A DNA stretch of 29,989 bases from Chloroflexota bacterium (GTDB taxonomy: Bacteria; Chloroflexota; Limnocylindria; QHBO01), in assembly GCA_005879775.1 (NCBI GenBank), contig VBJX01000013.1, positions 1 through 29,989 on the forward strand, written 5' to 3'. Every line of letters begins with the position of its first letter. The first letter of the stretch is position 1. Of this stretch, positions 8,407 to 15,921 are shown one piece after another. The translations under genes were made by a program, and so were the position numbers. The notes under the pieces were generated by a model. The model had not been told where the DNA came from. It made no database searches and saw only the letters and a list, made by a program, of their open reading frames with translations.

Positions 8407-9446
8407 GCGGCCAGCCAGGGAAGGGCGAGGTTGGGTGTCGCCTCCAGGGATGGCGCTGCCTGGTCGCCGGCCAGGTAGCGGAAGCCGGCTGCGGCGCCGA
8501 TCATCGCCCCGTTGTCGGTGCACCATTCCGGTGGCGGCACGAGCAGCGAGACGCCGATCTCCGACAGCCGCGAGCGCAGCTCGGCACGCAGCGCGGCATT
8601 GGCCGCCACGCCACCGCCGAGGGCAACCGCGGCCACCCCGAGCTCCTCGGCGGCAGCCGCGGTCTTGGTGGCCAGCGCGTCGACGACCGCCTCCTCGAAG
8701 GCCGCGGCCAGGCCGTCGACCGGAATCGCCTCGCCCCGCTCCCGATACCCGGCCACCTCGCGCAGGATGGCGGTCTTGAGGCCCGAGAAGGAGAAGTCAT
8801 AGGATCCCGCGGTCCGCGCCCGCGGGAGGCGGGTCGCCGGGCGCGATCCCTGCGCCGCCTGGCTGATGGCCGGCCCGCCGGGGTACGGCAGACCCAGGAG
8901 CCGCCCCGCCTTGTCGAAGGCCTCCCCGGCCGCATCGTCGACCGTCTGGCCCAGGAGCCGATAGCGACCGTGGCCCCCCATCAGCACCAGCTGGGTGTGC
9001 CCCCCGCTGACCACCAGGCAGAGGAGCGGGAAGGGAGGCTCGGGCGGGAGAGGCTCGCTCGCGGATGCGTCCGTCAGCCAGTTGGCGTAGATGTGCCCCT
9101 CGATGTGGTTCACCGCGACCAGCGGCAGCCGATGGGTCATCGCCAGCCCCTTCGCGAAGCTGACACCCACCAGCAGCGAGCCGATCAGCCCCGGGCCGCA
9201 GGTGACCGCCACCGCGTCCAGGTCCGGCCACTCGACCTGCGCCTCCTCGAGCGCCGCCTGCGTGGTCGGCACCATCCAGCGCAGCTGCTGGCGGGCGGCA
9301 ACCTCCGGCACGATCCCTCCGGTCGCGGCATGGATCGCCACCTGGCTGGCAACCTGGTTGGCCTCGATCCGGCGGCCGCCGCTCACGATCGCCACCCCGG
9401 TCTCGTCGCAGCTGGTCTCGATCGCCAGGATGCGCGGACCGCTCAC
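8403..9446 (-). CDS. tsaD: tRNA N6-adenosine threonylcarbamoyltransferase TsaD
   Basis: A 347-residue ASKHA-fold enzyme that transfers threonylcarbamoyl from TC-AMP to A37 of ANN-decoding tRNAs. It starts with ILAIETSCDETGVAIV and has the metal-binding NHIEGH motif (His114 and His118), CLVVSGGHTQLVL and FSFSGLKTA. ALGGGVAANAALRAEL and WCTDNGAMIG are the C-terminal nucleotide/metal motifs. The length is the normal one (about 340). The GTG start at 9446 overlaps the rimI stop (GTGA) and lies four codons before the conserved start. TsaD acts with TsaB and TsaE, both coded immediately upstream. Confidence 0.96.
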   Translation of the reverse strand: MSGPRILAIETSCDETGVAIVSGGRRIEANQVASQVAIHAATGGIVPEVAARQQLRWMVPTTQAALEEAQVEWPDLDAVAVTCGPGLIGSLLVGVSFAKGLAMTHRLPLVAVNHIEGHIYANWLTDASASEPLPPEPPFPLLCLVVSGGHTQLVLMGGHGRYRLLGQTVDDAAGEAFDKAGRLLGLPYPGGPAISQAAQGSRPATRLPRARTAGSYDFSFSGLKTAILREVAGYRERGEAIPVDGLAAAFEEAVVDALATKTAAAAEELGVAAVALGGGVAANAALRAELRSRLSEIGVSLLVPPPEWCTDNGAMIGAAAGFRYLAGDQAAPSLEATPNLALPWLAA

Positions 9447-9967
9447 GCGCCTGCCTCGTCCACGTCTCGCGCCCGCTCGCTGGCCAGCACGCCGTGCATC
9501 GTCGGCCCGGAGAGCTCTGGAGTAGTCATCACGAAGGCATCCTCTCCATCGTCGCTGTAGTACTTCGTGCGCCGCCCTGCCACCCGGAAGCCGAAGGACC
9601 GATAGAGCGCCTGGGCCGCGTCGTTCCCGACTCGCACCTCCAGCGTCATGCGGCGGGCACCGAGCTCGATCGCCACCTCCAGCAGGCGGAGCAGCATCCG
9701 CCGCGCCACTCCCTGGCGGCGCCACTCGGGGTGCACCCCGAAGGTCGTGATGTGCGCCTCGTCGACCATGAGCCAGATGCCAGTGAACCCGACCGGAAGG
9801 CCTCCCGAGCGGGCGACGATGTAGCGGGCGAGGCGGTTGGCGGTCAGCTCCTGCTCGAACGCGTACGCCGGCCACGGAGCACTGAAGCTGAGCCGCTCGA
9901 TCTGCAGCACGGCGGGGATGTCGGCCAGGCGCATCGGCTCGATCTCGACCGGGAGGCTCACCGCCAT
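9443..9967 (-). CDS. rimI: RimI-type ribosomal-protein S18 N-alpha-acetyltransferase (GNAT)
   Basis: A 174-residue GNAT acetyltransferase. The acetyl-CoA motif A reads TTFGVHPEWRRQGVARRML, and ALYRSFGFRVAGRRTKYY is the typical RimI C-terminal motif. LSFSAPWPAYAFEQEL is the substrate-loop region of RimI. RimI acetylates the N-terminus of S18, but many RimI-like enzymes have other targets. The protein is about 25 residues longer than E. coli RimI (148), with an extra tail after DDGEDAFVM that is not part of the domain. It lies between tsaB and tsaD, a frequent order in bacteria. The ATG at 9967 overlaps tsaB by 10 nt. Confidence 0.88.
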   Translation of the reverse strand: MAVSLPVEIEPMRLADIPAVLQIERLSFSAPWPAYAFEQELTANRLARYIVARSGGLPVGFTGIWLMVDEAHITTFGVHPEWRRQGVARRMLLRLLEVAIELGARRMTLEVRVGNDAAQALYRSFGFRVAGRRTKYYSDDGEDAFVMTTPELSGPTMHGVLASERARDVDEAGA

Positions 9968-10584
9968 CGGCTCACCTCGGCAACGCCGCGCGGAGCACGA
10001 AGGTAGGCCGGCTCCAGGAGCGCCAGGTCATCGCCGGCCGGGTCGCGAGCGAGTCGCTCGGCGGCCGCCGCCGCGATCGCCATCGCCGCTCTGTGTGGGG
10101 GGCGCGTGGACGCCAGGAAGAACGACGTGGCCAGCTCGCGGGGAGCGACCGCAAGTCCGGGCGGGAGCACTCCCGGCAGCTCCTCTCGCGCCACGATCAC
10201 CGGCTCCGCGTCACCCCGGCGCTGCAGGAAGGCTTCCTGGGCGCCGGCGCGGGCCAGCGCGGCCACGGCATCGGGCTCGGCCGCCAGCCACGCAGGCAGG
10301 CTCGGCACGCCGACGATGGGGATGCCGCGGGCCAGGGCGATTCCCTTGGCCAGGCCCATCCCGACTCGCAGGCCGGTGAACGACCCGGGACCGATCCCGA
10401 TCGCCACCGCGCTCGCCTCCCGCAGGTCGCGCCGGCACGCCGCGAGCATGGCGAGCAGGCGAGGGACCAGCTCGCTCCCCTGCCGGCTGTCGCCACTCCA
10501 GCCCTCGACCGCGATTGGGGCGCCATCGGGTTCGGCCAGGGCCAGCGAGGGATCGCTCGAGGCTGACTCAATGGCGACGATCAT
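9958..10584 (-). CDS. tsaB: tRNA threonylcarbamoyladenosine biosynthesis protein TsaB
   Basis: A 208-residue ASKHA-fold paralogue of TsaD. Conserved parts are MIVAIESASSDPSLAL at the start and AIGIGPGSFTGLRVGMGLAKGIA (about 71-93), a TsaB hallmark. TsaB is the non-catalytic scaffold that binds TsaD and is needed for t6A37 synthesis. The ATG at 10584 overlaps the tsaE stop as ATGA; the open frame further upstream is tsaE sequence. The C-terminal 100 residues are less conserved, as in the family in general. Confidence 0.92.
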   Translation of the reverse strand: MIVAIESASSDPSLALAEPDGAPIAVEGWSGDSRQGSELVPRLLAMLAACRRDLREASAVAIGIGPGSFTGLRVGMGLAKGIALARGIPIVGVPSLPAWLAAEPDAVAALARAGAQEAFLQRRGDAEPVIVAREELPGVLPPGLAVAPRELATSFFLASTRPPHRAAMAIAAAAAERLARDPAGDDLALLEPAYLRAPRGVAEVSRWR

Positions 10585-11081
10585 GGCGGCGAGAAGGCCC
10601 GGGCAGCCAGGGCGGTGTGCTCGATCCCTGTGGCTCGCCAGATGATCGTGCGGCGGTCCGCGAGCTGCGGGTCGGGCTCGATGGTCAGCTCGAGCCGATC
10701 GCTCGGCAGCCATCCGTCCAGCCGATCGGCCCACTCGGCGACGGTGACGCCGTCCGCCTGGCGCTCCTCGAGCAGACCGGCGGCGATCGCCTCCTCCGGG
10801 TCGGAGAGCCGATAGGCGTCGATGTGGAAGAGCCGGAGCCGGCCCTGGTGCTCGTTCATGAGCACGAACGTCGGGCTGTTGACCACGCTGGTCACGCCGA
10901 GGCCCTCAGCGACCCCCTTCGCCATCTCGGTCTTGCCCGCGCCGAGCGGGCCGATGAGGGCCAGGAAGGCACCCGGCTTGGCCGCCTGGCCGAGCTCCCG
11001 GCCGCGAGCGCGGGTCTCTGCCGCCGCGGAGGTCACGATCATGCCGCCGGCCGCGCCGGCCTCGGCATCGGGCTGATCCAT
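10581..11081 (-). CDS. tsaE: tRNA t6A biosynthesis ATPase TsaE
   Basis: A 166-residue P-loop ATPase. The Walker A motif is GPLGAGKT (about 44-51), followed by the TsaE motif NSPTFVLMNEH and FHIDAYRLSDPEEA, and VTVAEWADRL near the C-terminus. TsaE resets the TsaB-TsaD complex between rounds of t6A synthesis. The first 15 residues look dispensable, and an internal ATG (MIVTSAAAET) is an alternative start. TsaC/Sua5, the enzyme that makes TC-AMP, is not in this window. 26 nt separate it from the uncharacterised gene upstream. Confidence 0.93.
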   Translation of the reverse strand: MDQPDAEAGAAGGMIVTSAAAETRARGRELGQAAKPGAFLALIGPLGAGKTEMAKGVAEGLGVTSVVNSPTFVLMNEHQGRLRLFHIDAYRLSDPEEAIAAGLLEERQADGVTVAEWADRLDGWLPSDRLELTIEPDPQLADRRTIIWRATGIEHTALAARAFSPP

Positions 11082-11107
11082 CCGGACAGGATACGCAGGC
11101 GAAAAGC

Positions 11108-12145
11108 TCAGCGGCCGTCGGGTGCCACGGTGGCCTCGATGTTGGCCAGCGGCACCGGTGCCAGCCGTCCATCCTCGAAGCGGACCAGCGCCATGCTGGT
11201 TGGGATCCCAGAGCTGGTGGCGTGGAGGTCCTCGAGGAGCGCGACGACAACCCCGCCGCGACCCTGGAACGGCCGCCGGTGGGCCACGATTCGGTCGCCG
11301 ACCCTGGGCAGCGGGCGACGCGTGGGGGCCGATCCGGCGTCGTAGATGTAGAGGAGCCCATCGGCCCCGAAGAGGCTCGCCATGCGCCCTGCGTGGGCGC
11401 GGAACCAGCTGAACAGCTGCGGGTCGATCCCCACCTTGCCGAAGCCCTCCAGCAGCAGGAGACCGAAGGAGCCGGTCATGCCGCCGGCCTCGCGCCGGCG
11501 GCGCTGGATCGCCTCGAAGTCGCGCAGCTCCTTGTCGAGCACGCCGCCGAGCACGATGCCGGCGACGCCCATCGCCCTGGCCCGGGTGAGCGCTTCTGCC
11601 GAGGCGCGCGAGCCGCCAACCAGGATCTTGCCGGTCGCGCCCACGTCGATGGCGGCGGCCCGCAGCTCATCCTCGGGGTTGTGGACGCCGACCACCAGCT
11701 CGCCGTGCACCGCGTCGCCGCTGCCACCGACCCCCGTCACCGTGGCGGCGGGCACCTCGACCACCAACGCGTTCTCCTCGATGGCATGCACCCGCCCGCG
11801 CACGTGCCCGATCACCGGCTCCTCCGGGCCCAGGGGCGCGAGCAGGATCGACCCATCGCCACGCGAGACGCCCAGGACGAGGCCGGTCTGGGGAGCGGCC
11901 ACCTCGTGACCGTTGATGCGGGCCAGCACCTCGCCGGCGCGGACGCGGCTGCCGGGCCTGACCCGCATCGCCTCGGCGATCTCGTCCGGCTTGCGGCGCA
12001 GCGGCCGTGCGACCGGCACCAGGATGGGCGCAAGGGGCTCACGGCGCAGCCCGATCACCTCGTCTGGCCGGATCTCGGCGCCGACGCGCACGGCGAGCGC
12101 GGTGCCGCGCTGCAGGCGGATGCGGTGGAGCGATGAGCCGTTCAT
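11108..12145 (-). CDS. Uncharacterised protein with barrel-sandwich-like N-terminal part, partner of MutL-like protein
   Basis: A 345-residue protein without signal peptide or membrane segments. I do not recognise a named family. Residues 62-100 (VRPGSRVRAGEVLAR, then EVAAPQTGLVLGV) look like a barrel-sandwich (biotinyl/lipoyl or RnfC-like) fold, but there is no MKM-type modified lysine. Residues about 165-205 (ATGKILVGGSRASAEALTRA, then GVAGIVLGG) look like an alternating alpha/beta segment. The C-terminus (GDRIVAHRRPFQGRGGVVVA and LVRFEDGRLAPVPLANIE) resembles a small KOW/SH3-like beta barrel. The ATG overlaps the stop of the MutL-like gene as ATGA, so the two proteins are probably made together. 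Cytoplasmic location is inferred. A scaffold or adaptor role is possible, but function is unknown. Confidence 0.75.
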   Translation of the reverse strand: MNGSSLHRIRLQRGTALAVRVGAEIRPDEVIGLRREPLAPILVPVARPLRRKPDEIAEAMRVRPGSRVRAGEVLARINGHEVAAPQTGLVLGVSRGDGSILLAPLGPEEPVIGHVRGRVHAIEENALVVEVPAATVTGVGGSGDAVHGELVVGVHNPEDELRAAAIDVGATGKILVGGSRASAEALTRARAMGVAGIVLGGVLDKELRDFEAIQRRRREAGGMTGSFGLLLLEGFGKVGIDPQLFSWFRAHAGRMASLFGADGLLYIYDAGSAPTRRPLPRVGDRIVAHRRPFQGRGGVVVALLEDLHATSSGIPTSMALVRFEDGRLAPVPLANIEATVAPDGR

Positions 12146-13809
12146 GCGGCGCTCCCCGCGGGACGCGTCGGCTCGCGCTGCAGGGCGTCGCGCCAGGCGG
12201 CAAGCACCGCGCGACGGTCGTCGGTGCGCCGCGGGAGGACGAGCGGCACGTCGCGCGCGTCCAGTGCCAGGCCGACGACGCCACCGCTCACCGTCGCGTG
12301 GGAGCGGCGCGCACGGCGCGGCGTCCCGATCGTCACCCCGCTCTCGAGCTCGATCTCCAGTTCCGCCACCTGTCCGCGACCGAGGGGCAGGAGAGTGAGC
12401 TGGCCGGCGCGCACCTCGATCGGACCAAGGGACGGCCAGCCAACCCGATGCACCGTCACCCGGAAGGCCACGTGGCCGGCACGCCCGCCCTGGGAGACGA
12501 CGGCGGCGCCGAGCGGCGTGAGCAGGTCGTCGCGCAGGGTCCCGATCCCTTCGGCGATCTCGTCGTTGCCGAGTGCTCCGAGTGGCGGCAGCACCCCCGC
12601 CACATCGATCGCCAGCTGGGTGACCCCGAGTGGCCGGACGCCGTCGAGGAGGAGCTGCATGGCCTGGGCCGGGCGCGGGGCGCCTGCCACCGTTCTTCCC
12701 GCGCCGATCAGCAGGTCGGCGCCGTCGGGGACCGATTCGTCGGCAGCCAGCTCCGCGAGCAGGGCCCGCGCGGCGCCGTGCACGATCGACAGCTCCTCCT
12801 CGGTCTGCGGCAGGGCGCCGGGACGTGCCCGCAGGTTCTGCAGGGCGTCGGCGACAGCCAGCTCGTCGATGGCGATCGGCAGGGCGTGCGCGATCCGCGC
12901 CGGCCCGCCGGGAACGGTGATCGAGGGCGAGGCGAGCCCACCCGAGGCCAGGATGCGACTCTCGGCATGGCCCCCCTCATCGGCGGCGATCCAGGTCGCA
13001 TAGCGCGCCCCAAGGTCGACGCCCGCGATTCGCAGCTGCGAGGCGCGAGCCAGCTCCGCCACCGCCCGACCGAATCCGACGGGGGCAAGCTGTCGGGCGC
13101 CTCCCGGCTCGACCAGCCGCTCCAGCAGGGCCTCGAGATAGCGCCTGAGGGGGAGCGGCTCCTCGCGCTCAGGGGAGGGACGTGGATTGGCGACCGCGCG
13201 CACCGCCCCCGGCTCGAAGAGGGAGGCGACCCTGGCGGCGAGCTGTGCTGAGCCAGCCCACACGACCGGCGAGCGGCCATCGCCCCGCGCGGCTGCCACC
13301 AGGCCGGCCATGTCCAGTGCCATCTCTCCGCCCTCGGCGTCGAATCCCCCGGCCAGCAGCCACGCGTCGACCTCGGCGGCCTGCAGCGCGACCAGGCGCT
13401 CGGCGGCCGAGCGGCCGTCGTCGACCGTGGCTGCCTCGGCCACTACCCATCCGGCCGACTCGGCGGCACGCCGCGCGGCGCGACCCGACAGGTCGGCCGA
13501 GACCGCCGCCAGCGCCAGCCGCCCAGGTCGGGAAGGGGTATGGCAGCTGATCCGCGGGGCATCGGCCAGGATTCGCTGCAGGCGCTCCGAGACTCGGGGA
13601 TCCGCGTGACCACCCAGGTGGGCAGCAAGCCCGGCCACGAGGTCCGCGTCCTGCCACGACGATGGCTGCGCAGCGTGCGCAGCGATGCGCCACCGTCCTC
13701 GGCTGCGCCCCACGACGGCTCCCTTGGTCCACGCCGACCCGTTGTCGACCAGCATCGACACTTCGGTCGTGGTCGGCAGGGCCGCGGCGGAGCGCTGGCT
13801 GGCTCTCAT
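12142..13809 (-). CDS. MutL-like ASKHA protein (glutamate mutase activator family)
   Basis: A 555-residue protein with the features of the MutL family, which is thought to repair the B12-dependent glutamate mutase. VDNGSAWTKG (21-30) corresponds to the phosphate-1 motif DxGSTxTK. SRPGRLALAAVSADLSGRAA (93-112) and VDAWLLAGGFDAEGG (147-161) match two conserved MutL blocks (often GGLRMVAVGL..LTAEAA and ILLAGGTDGGN). A second ASKHA-type motif GVDLGARYATWIAADEGG (263-280) is degenerate compared with DxGGATTDV. No mutase or B12-binding gene is nearby. It lies between a membrane protein gene and the barrel-sandwich-like gene, with 4-nt ATGA overlaps on both sides, so its job is likely tied to them rather than to a mutase. 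Family assignment is by motif recall. Confidence 0.78.
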   Translation of the reverse strand: MRASQRSAAALPTTTEVSMLVDNGSAWTKGAVVGRSRGRWRIAAHAAQPSSWQDADLVAGLAAHLGGHADPRVSERLQRILADAPRISCHTPSRPGRLALAAVSADLSGRAARRAAESAGWVVAEAATVDDGRSAAERLVALQAAEVDAWLLAGGFDAEGGEMALDMAGLVAAARGDGRSPVVWAGSAQLAARVASLFEPGAVRAVANPRPSPEREEPLPLRRYLEALLERLVEPGGARQLAPVGFGRAVAELARASQLRIAGVDLGARYATWIAADEGGHAESRILASGGLASPSITVPGGPARIAHALPIAIDELAVADALQNLRARPGALPQTEEELSIVHGAARALLAELAADESVPDGADLLIGAGRTVAGAPRPAQAMQLLLDGVRPLGVTQLAIDVAGVLPPLGALGNDEIAEGIGTLRDDLLTPLGAAVVSQGGRAGHVAFRVTVHRVGWPSLGPIEVRAGQLTLLPLGRGQVAELEIELESGVTIGTPRRARRSHATVSGGVVGLALDARDVPLVLPRRTDDRRAVLAAWRDALQREPTRPAGSAA

Positions 13810-14450
13810 CTGAGCAGCCCCAGCCAGTCGCCGAGCAGGAACGCCACCCGATCCACGAGGAGCGAGAGGCGGCTCACCAGGAGGAAGCCGAACCAGGCGC
13901 CGATGCCACCGATCAGCAGCCAGCGCCCGATGCCCGCGCCGCGCTGCACGAAGCGGCCCCGCGGCGATCCATGCAGGAAGGCGAGCAGGACCAGGATCGT
14001 GATCGCCAGCGCGACGAACCCATCAATCACTCCCGATCCGCCGGTTGCCGGGTCGATGAGGGCTGCCGCCATCTGGGGCAGGAGGGTGCCCACGATGGCG
14101 CCCCCCAGGGCGAAGGCAGCGACCCCGGCGACGAGCAGGGCGGCGACGGGTGCCACCACGCGACGGGGGAGCCACGCGGCCCCGGCCATGACCGCCACCA
14201 GGGCGACCGCCGGGAAGAGGAGCGGGTGGTTGGGCGCATCGGTGACGAGCGGAACCAGGAGGCGGGGCAGCAGCACGTGGTGGATGGCCAGCAACGCCAG
14301 GTAGCCGGTGGCCAATCCGGCCAGCAGGAGCTGCAGGAGCCGAAAGATGGTCCGCTCTCCGACGGCGTAGGACCACACGCCCACGGTCAGCAGCACGGCG
14401 ACCCAGGTTCCCAGGCCGCCCACCAGGTCAGGGGTGAAGAAGCCGTTCAC
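13806..14450 (-). CDS. Uncharacterised integral membrane protein, six predicted helices
   Basis: A 214-residue hydrophobic protein with about six membrane segments at roughly 9-30, 37-60, 76-94, 99-121, 141-160 and 177-193. There is a His-His pair at the end of the second helix (LLAIHHVLL) and a positively charged loop SPRGRFVQR after the fifth. There is no signal peptide and no soluble domain. I do not recognise the family. The start is GTG (14450), overlapping the stop of the gene upstream as GTGA, and its own stop overlaps the MutL-like ATG as ATGA. The tight coupling suggests that it acts with the MutL-like protein and the other membrane proteins of this cluster. Confidence 0.72.
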   Translation of the reverse strand: MNGFFTPDLVGGLGTWVAVLLTVGVWSYAVGERTIFRLLQLLLAGLATGYLALLAIHHVLLPRLLVPLVTDAPNHPLLFPAVALVAVMAGAAWLPRRVVAPVAALLVAGVAAFALGGAIVGTLLPQMAAALIDPATGGSGVIDGFVALAITILVLLAFLHGSPRGRFVQRGAGIGRWLLIGGIGAWFGFLLVSRLSLLVDRVAFLLGDWLGLLR

Positions 14451-15313
14451 CCTGCCCCTCGGGGCGCGCCTCGCGCAAGGCGGCGCAGGGCCGAGCCGCC
14501 CATCAGCGTCAGGGCCAGCAGCATGCCCGCCAGCATCGGCAGCGCGCTGATCGGGCGGCGGGTCACGGCCGATTGGTCGACCGGGACGGCGTTGGCGTAG
14601 GCAACGCCGTCCCGCAGCGTGGCAAGAAGCGCGTGGAGCTGGCCGGAACGCAGGTACGGCGCCAGCTCGGGCTCGAGGAAGGTGGGGGCGATCGCCACCA
14701 GCGAAATGCTGGGCAGGCGAGGCCGGACCTGCTCGATCCAGCTCCGCGCCGACAGGTCCCCGCCGGACACGACCAGCACCAGGGTGAAGGCACCCATGGC
14801 GCCGCCCCGGGCCCTGATCGAGTCGGCCACCGCTCCAACCGCATCGGCCGGAACGACATCTGCGACAGATCGCACCAGCCCGGCCTCTGATCCGGCGACG
14901 AAGCCCAGGTCTGCGATCAGCGCTCCTTGGCCGGCCCGCCGCATCCGGTCGAGCTCGGCCGCCGCAAGGGCGCGTCCCTCGGGAGTGAAGCTGACGAACG
15001 CCAGCCGCGCCCCGTGCGCGATCAGGTCATCGAGTGCGGCGCGGACGGTCGCGCGGATCTCCCCATAGGTCCCGAGGTCCGGATCAAACCCAACCAGCAC
15101 CAGGGCGTTGGGGGGGAGTCCCGCGACCACGCCCCGCAGCTCATCGGACCGGGTCGCATCCGGATTGGCGAGCTGCACGGCGTCGCTTGCCGGCAGGAGG
15201 GAGGCGAGCGCCAGGACGAGGAGCAGGCCGAGGGACGGCATGATCCGCCGCAGGTCCAGGCTGGGCAGGGCTCGTCGCAGTGAGCGTCGCGGCGGCTGCC
15301 TATTCGTCGTCAC
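14447..15313 (-). CDS. Uncharacterised protein anchored at both ends in the membrane
   Basis: A 288-residue protein. An arginine-rich N-terminus is followed by a hydrophobic segment at about 26-44, then an alpha/beta domain (VAGLPPNALVLVGFDPDLG, ATVRAALDDLIAHGARLAFVSF) that looks like a Rossmann-type or TPM/vWA-like fold, and a C-terminal membrane segment (about 258-277) with an arginine-rich end. The topology predicts an extracytoplasmic domain held by two helices. The GTG at 15313 is chosen because upstream sequence is the preceding gene read in another frame; it overlaps that gene by 14 nt. An internal ATG at 15241 would give a shorter signal anchor. The wording DxDxG near the start of the domain recalls uncharacterised Chloroflexota proteins I have seen next to MutL-like genes; that is memory, not a search. 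Confidence 0.68.
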   Translation of the reverse strand: MTTNRQPPRRSLRRALPSLDLRRIMPSLGLLLVLALASLLPASDAVQLANPDATRSDELRGVVAGLPPNALVLVGFDPDLGTYGEIRATVRAALDDLIAHGARLAFVSFTPEGRALAAAELDRMRRAGQGALIADLGFVAGSEAGLVRSVADVVPADAVGAVADSIRARGGAMGAFTLVLVVSGGDLSARSWIEQVRPRLPSISLVAIAPTFLEPELAPYLRSGQLHALLATLRDGVAYANAVPVDQSAVTRRPISALPMLAGMLLALTLMGGSALRRLARGAPRGAG

Positions 15314-15917
15314 GGTCGATCCCCAGCAGGATGCGCGAGGCGGTGAGCGAGGCGATGATCGCGACGCCGATGAGGAGGCCACGGAAGACGCCGGCCAGCG
15401 GCACCGTCTCCACCCAGCCCGCTCCCGCCGCGAGCCACTCGCCCGCCTTCCCCCCGAGCGGCAGCAGGAGCATCACCACCACTCCTGAGGTCGCCAGCAG
15501 CAGGATCATCTCCGTCCCGCCCGTCACCAGGCCACGGCGAGCGGCGGCCAGCAGGAAGAGGAAGAGCAGCGCGAACAGTGAGGCGGCGATCGGGACCAGG
15601 ACCGCCGCCACCAGCCACAGCACGATCGGGTCGGAGCTCCCACTCGAGCCGGGGCGCAGCCCGGCGACCAGGATGACGCCCATTCCGACCAGCAGCACGA
15701 ACGAGCCCAGCCGATCGCTCGTCCCCTGCGCCACGATCCGCAGGTGATGCGCCGCCAGGCTGGCGGCACCACCCACCGCCGCGGCAGCAGCCAGCAGGAC
15801 GAGGAGCTCCTGCAGCGCTGTGGCGATCGCGCCGAGCGAGGGATTCACGACCAGGAGGTCGACGATCAGGACCAGGCCGGCGACGACCGTGACGGTGGTG
15901 GTGATCGAGCGGCGCAT
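15300..15917 (-). CDS. Uncharacterised integral membrane protein, six predicted helices
   Basis: A 205-residue very hydrophobic protein with helices at roughly 5-24, 36-57, 70-87, 97-125, 135-154 and 175-195. The C-terminus is charged (GIDRDDE). A His-His pair (AAHHLRIV) follows the second helix, as in the 214-residue membrane protein two genes downstream; both have about the same length, so the two could be distant paralogues. I do not recognise a family. The ATG at 15917 begins 4 nt after the stop of the gene upstream; its end overlaps the next gene by 14 nt. Membrane partner in an uncharacterised complex is the likely role, by context only. Confidence 0.7.
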   Translation of the reverse strand: MRRSITTTVTVVAGLVLIVDLLVVNPSLGAIATALQELLVLLAAAAAVGGAASLAAHHLRIVAQGTSDRLGSFVLLVGMGVILVAGLRPGSSGSSDPIVLWLVAAVLVPIAASLFALLFLFLLAAARRGLVTGGTEMILLLATSGVVVMLLLPLGGKAGEWLAAGAGWVETVPLAGVFRGLLIGVAIIASLTASRILLGIDRDDE

Positions 15918-15921
15918 GGGG

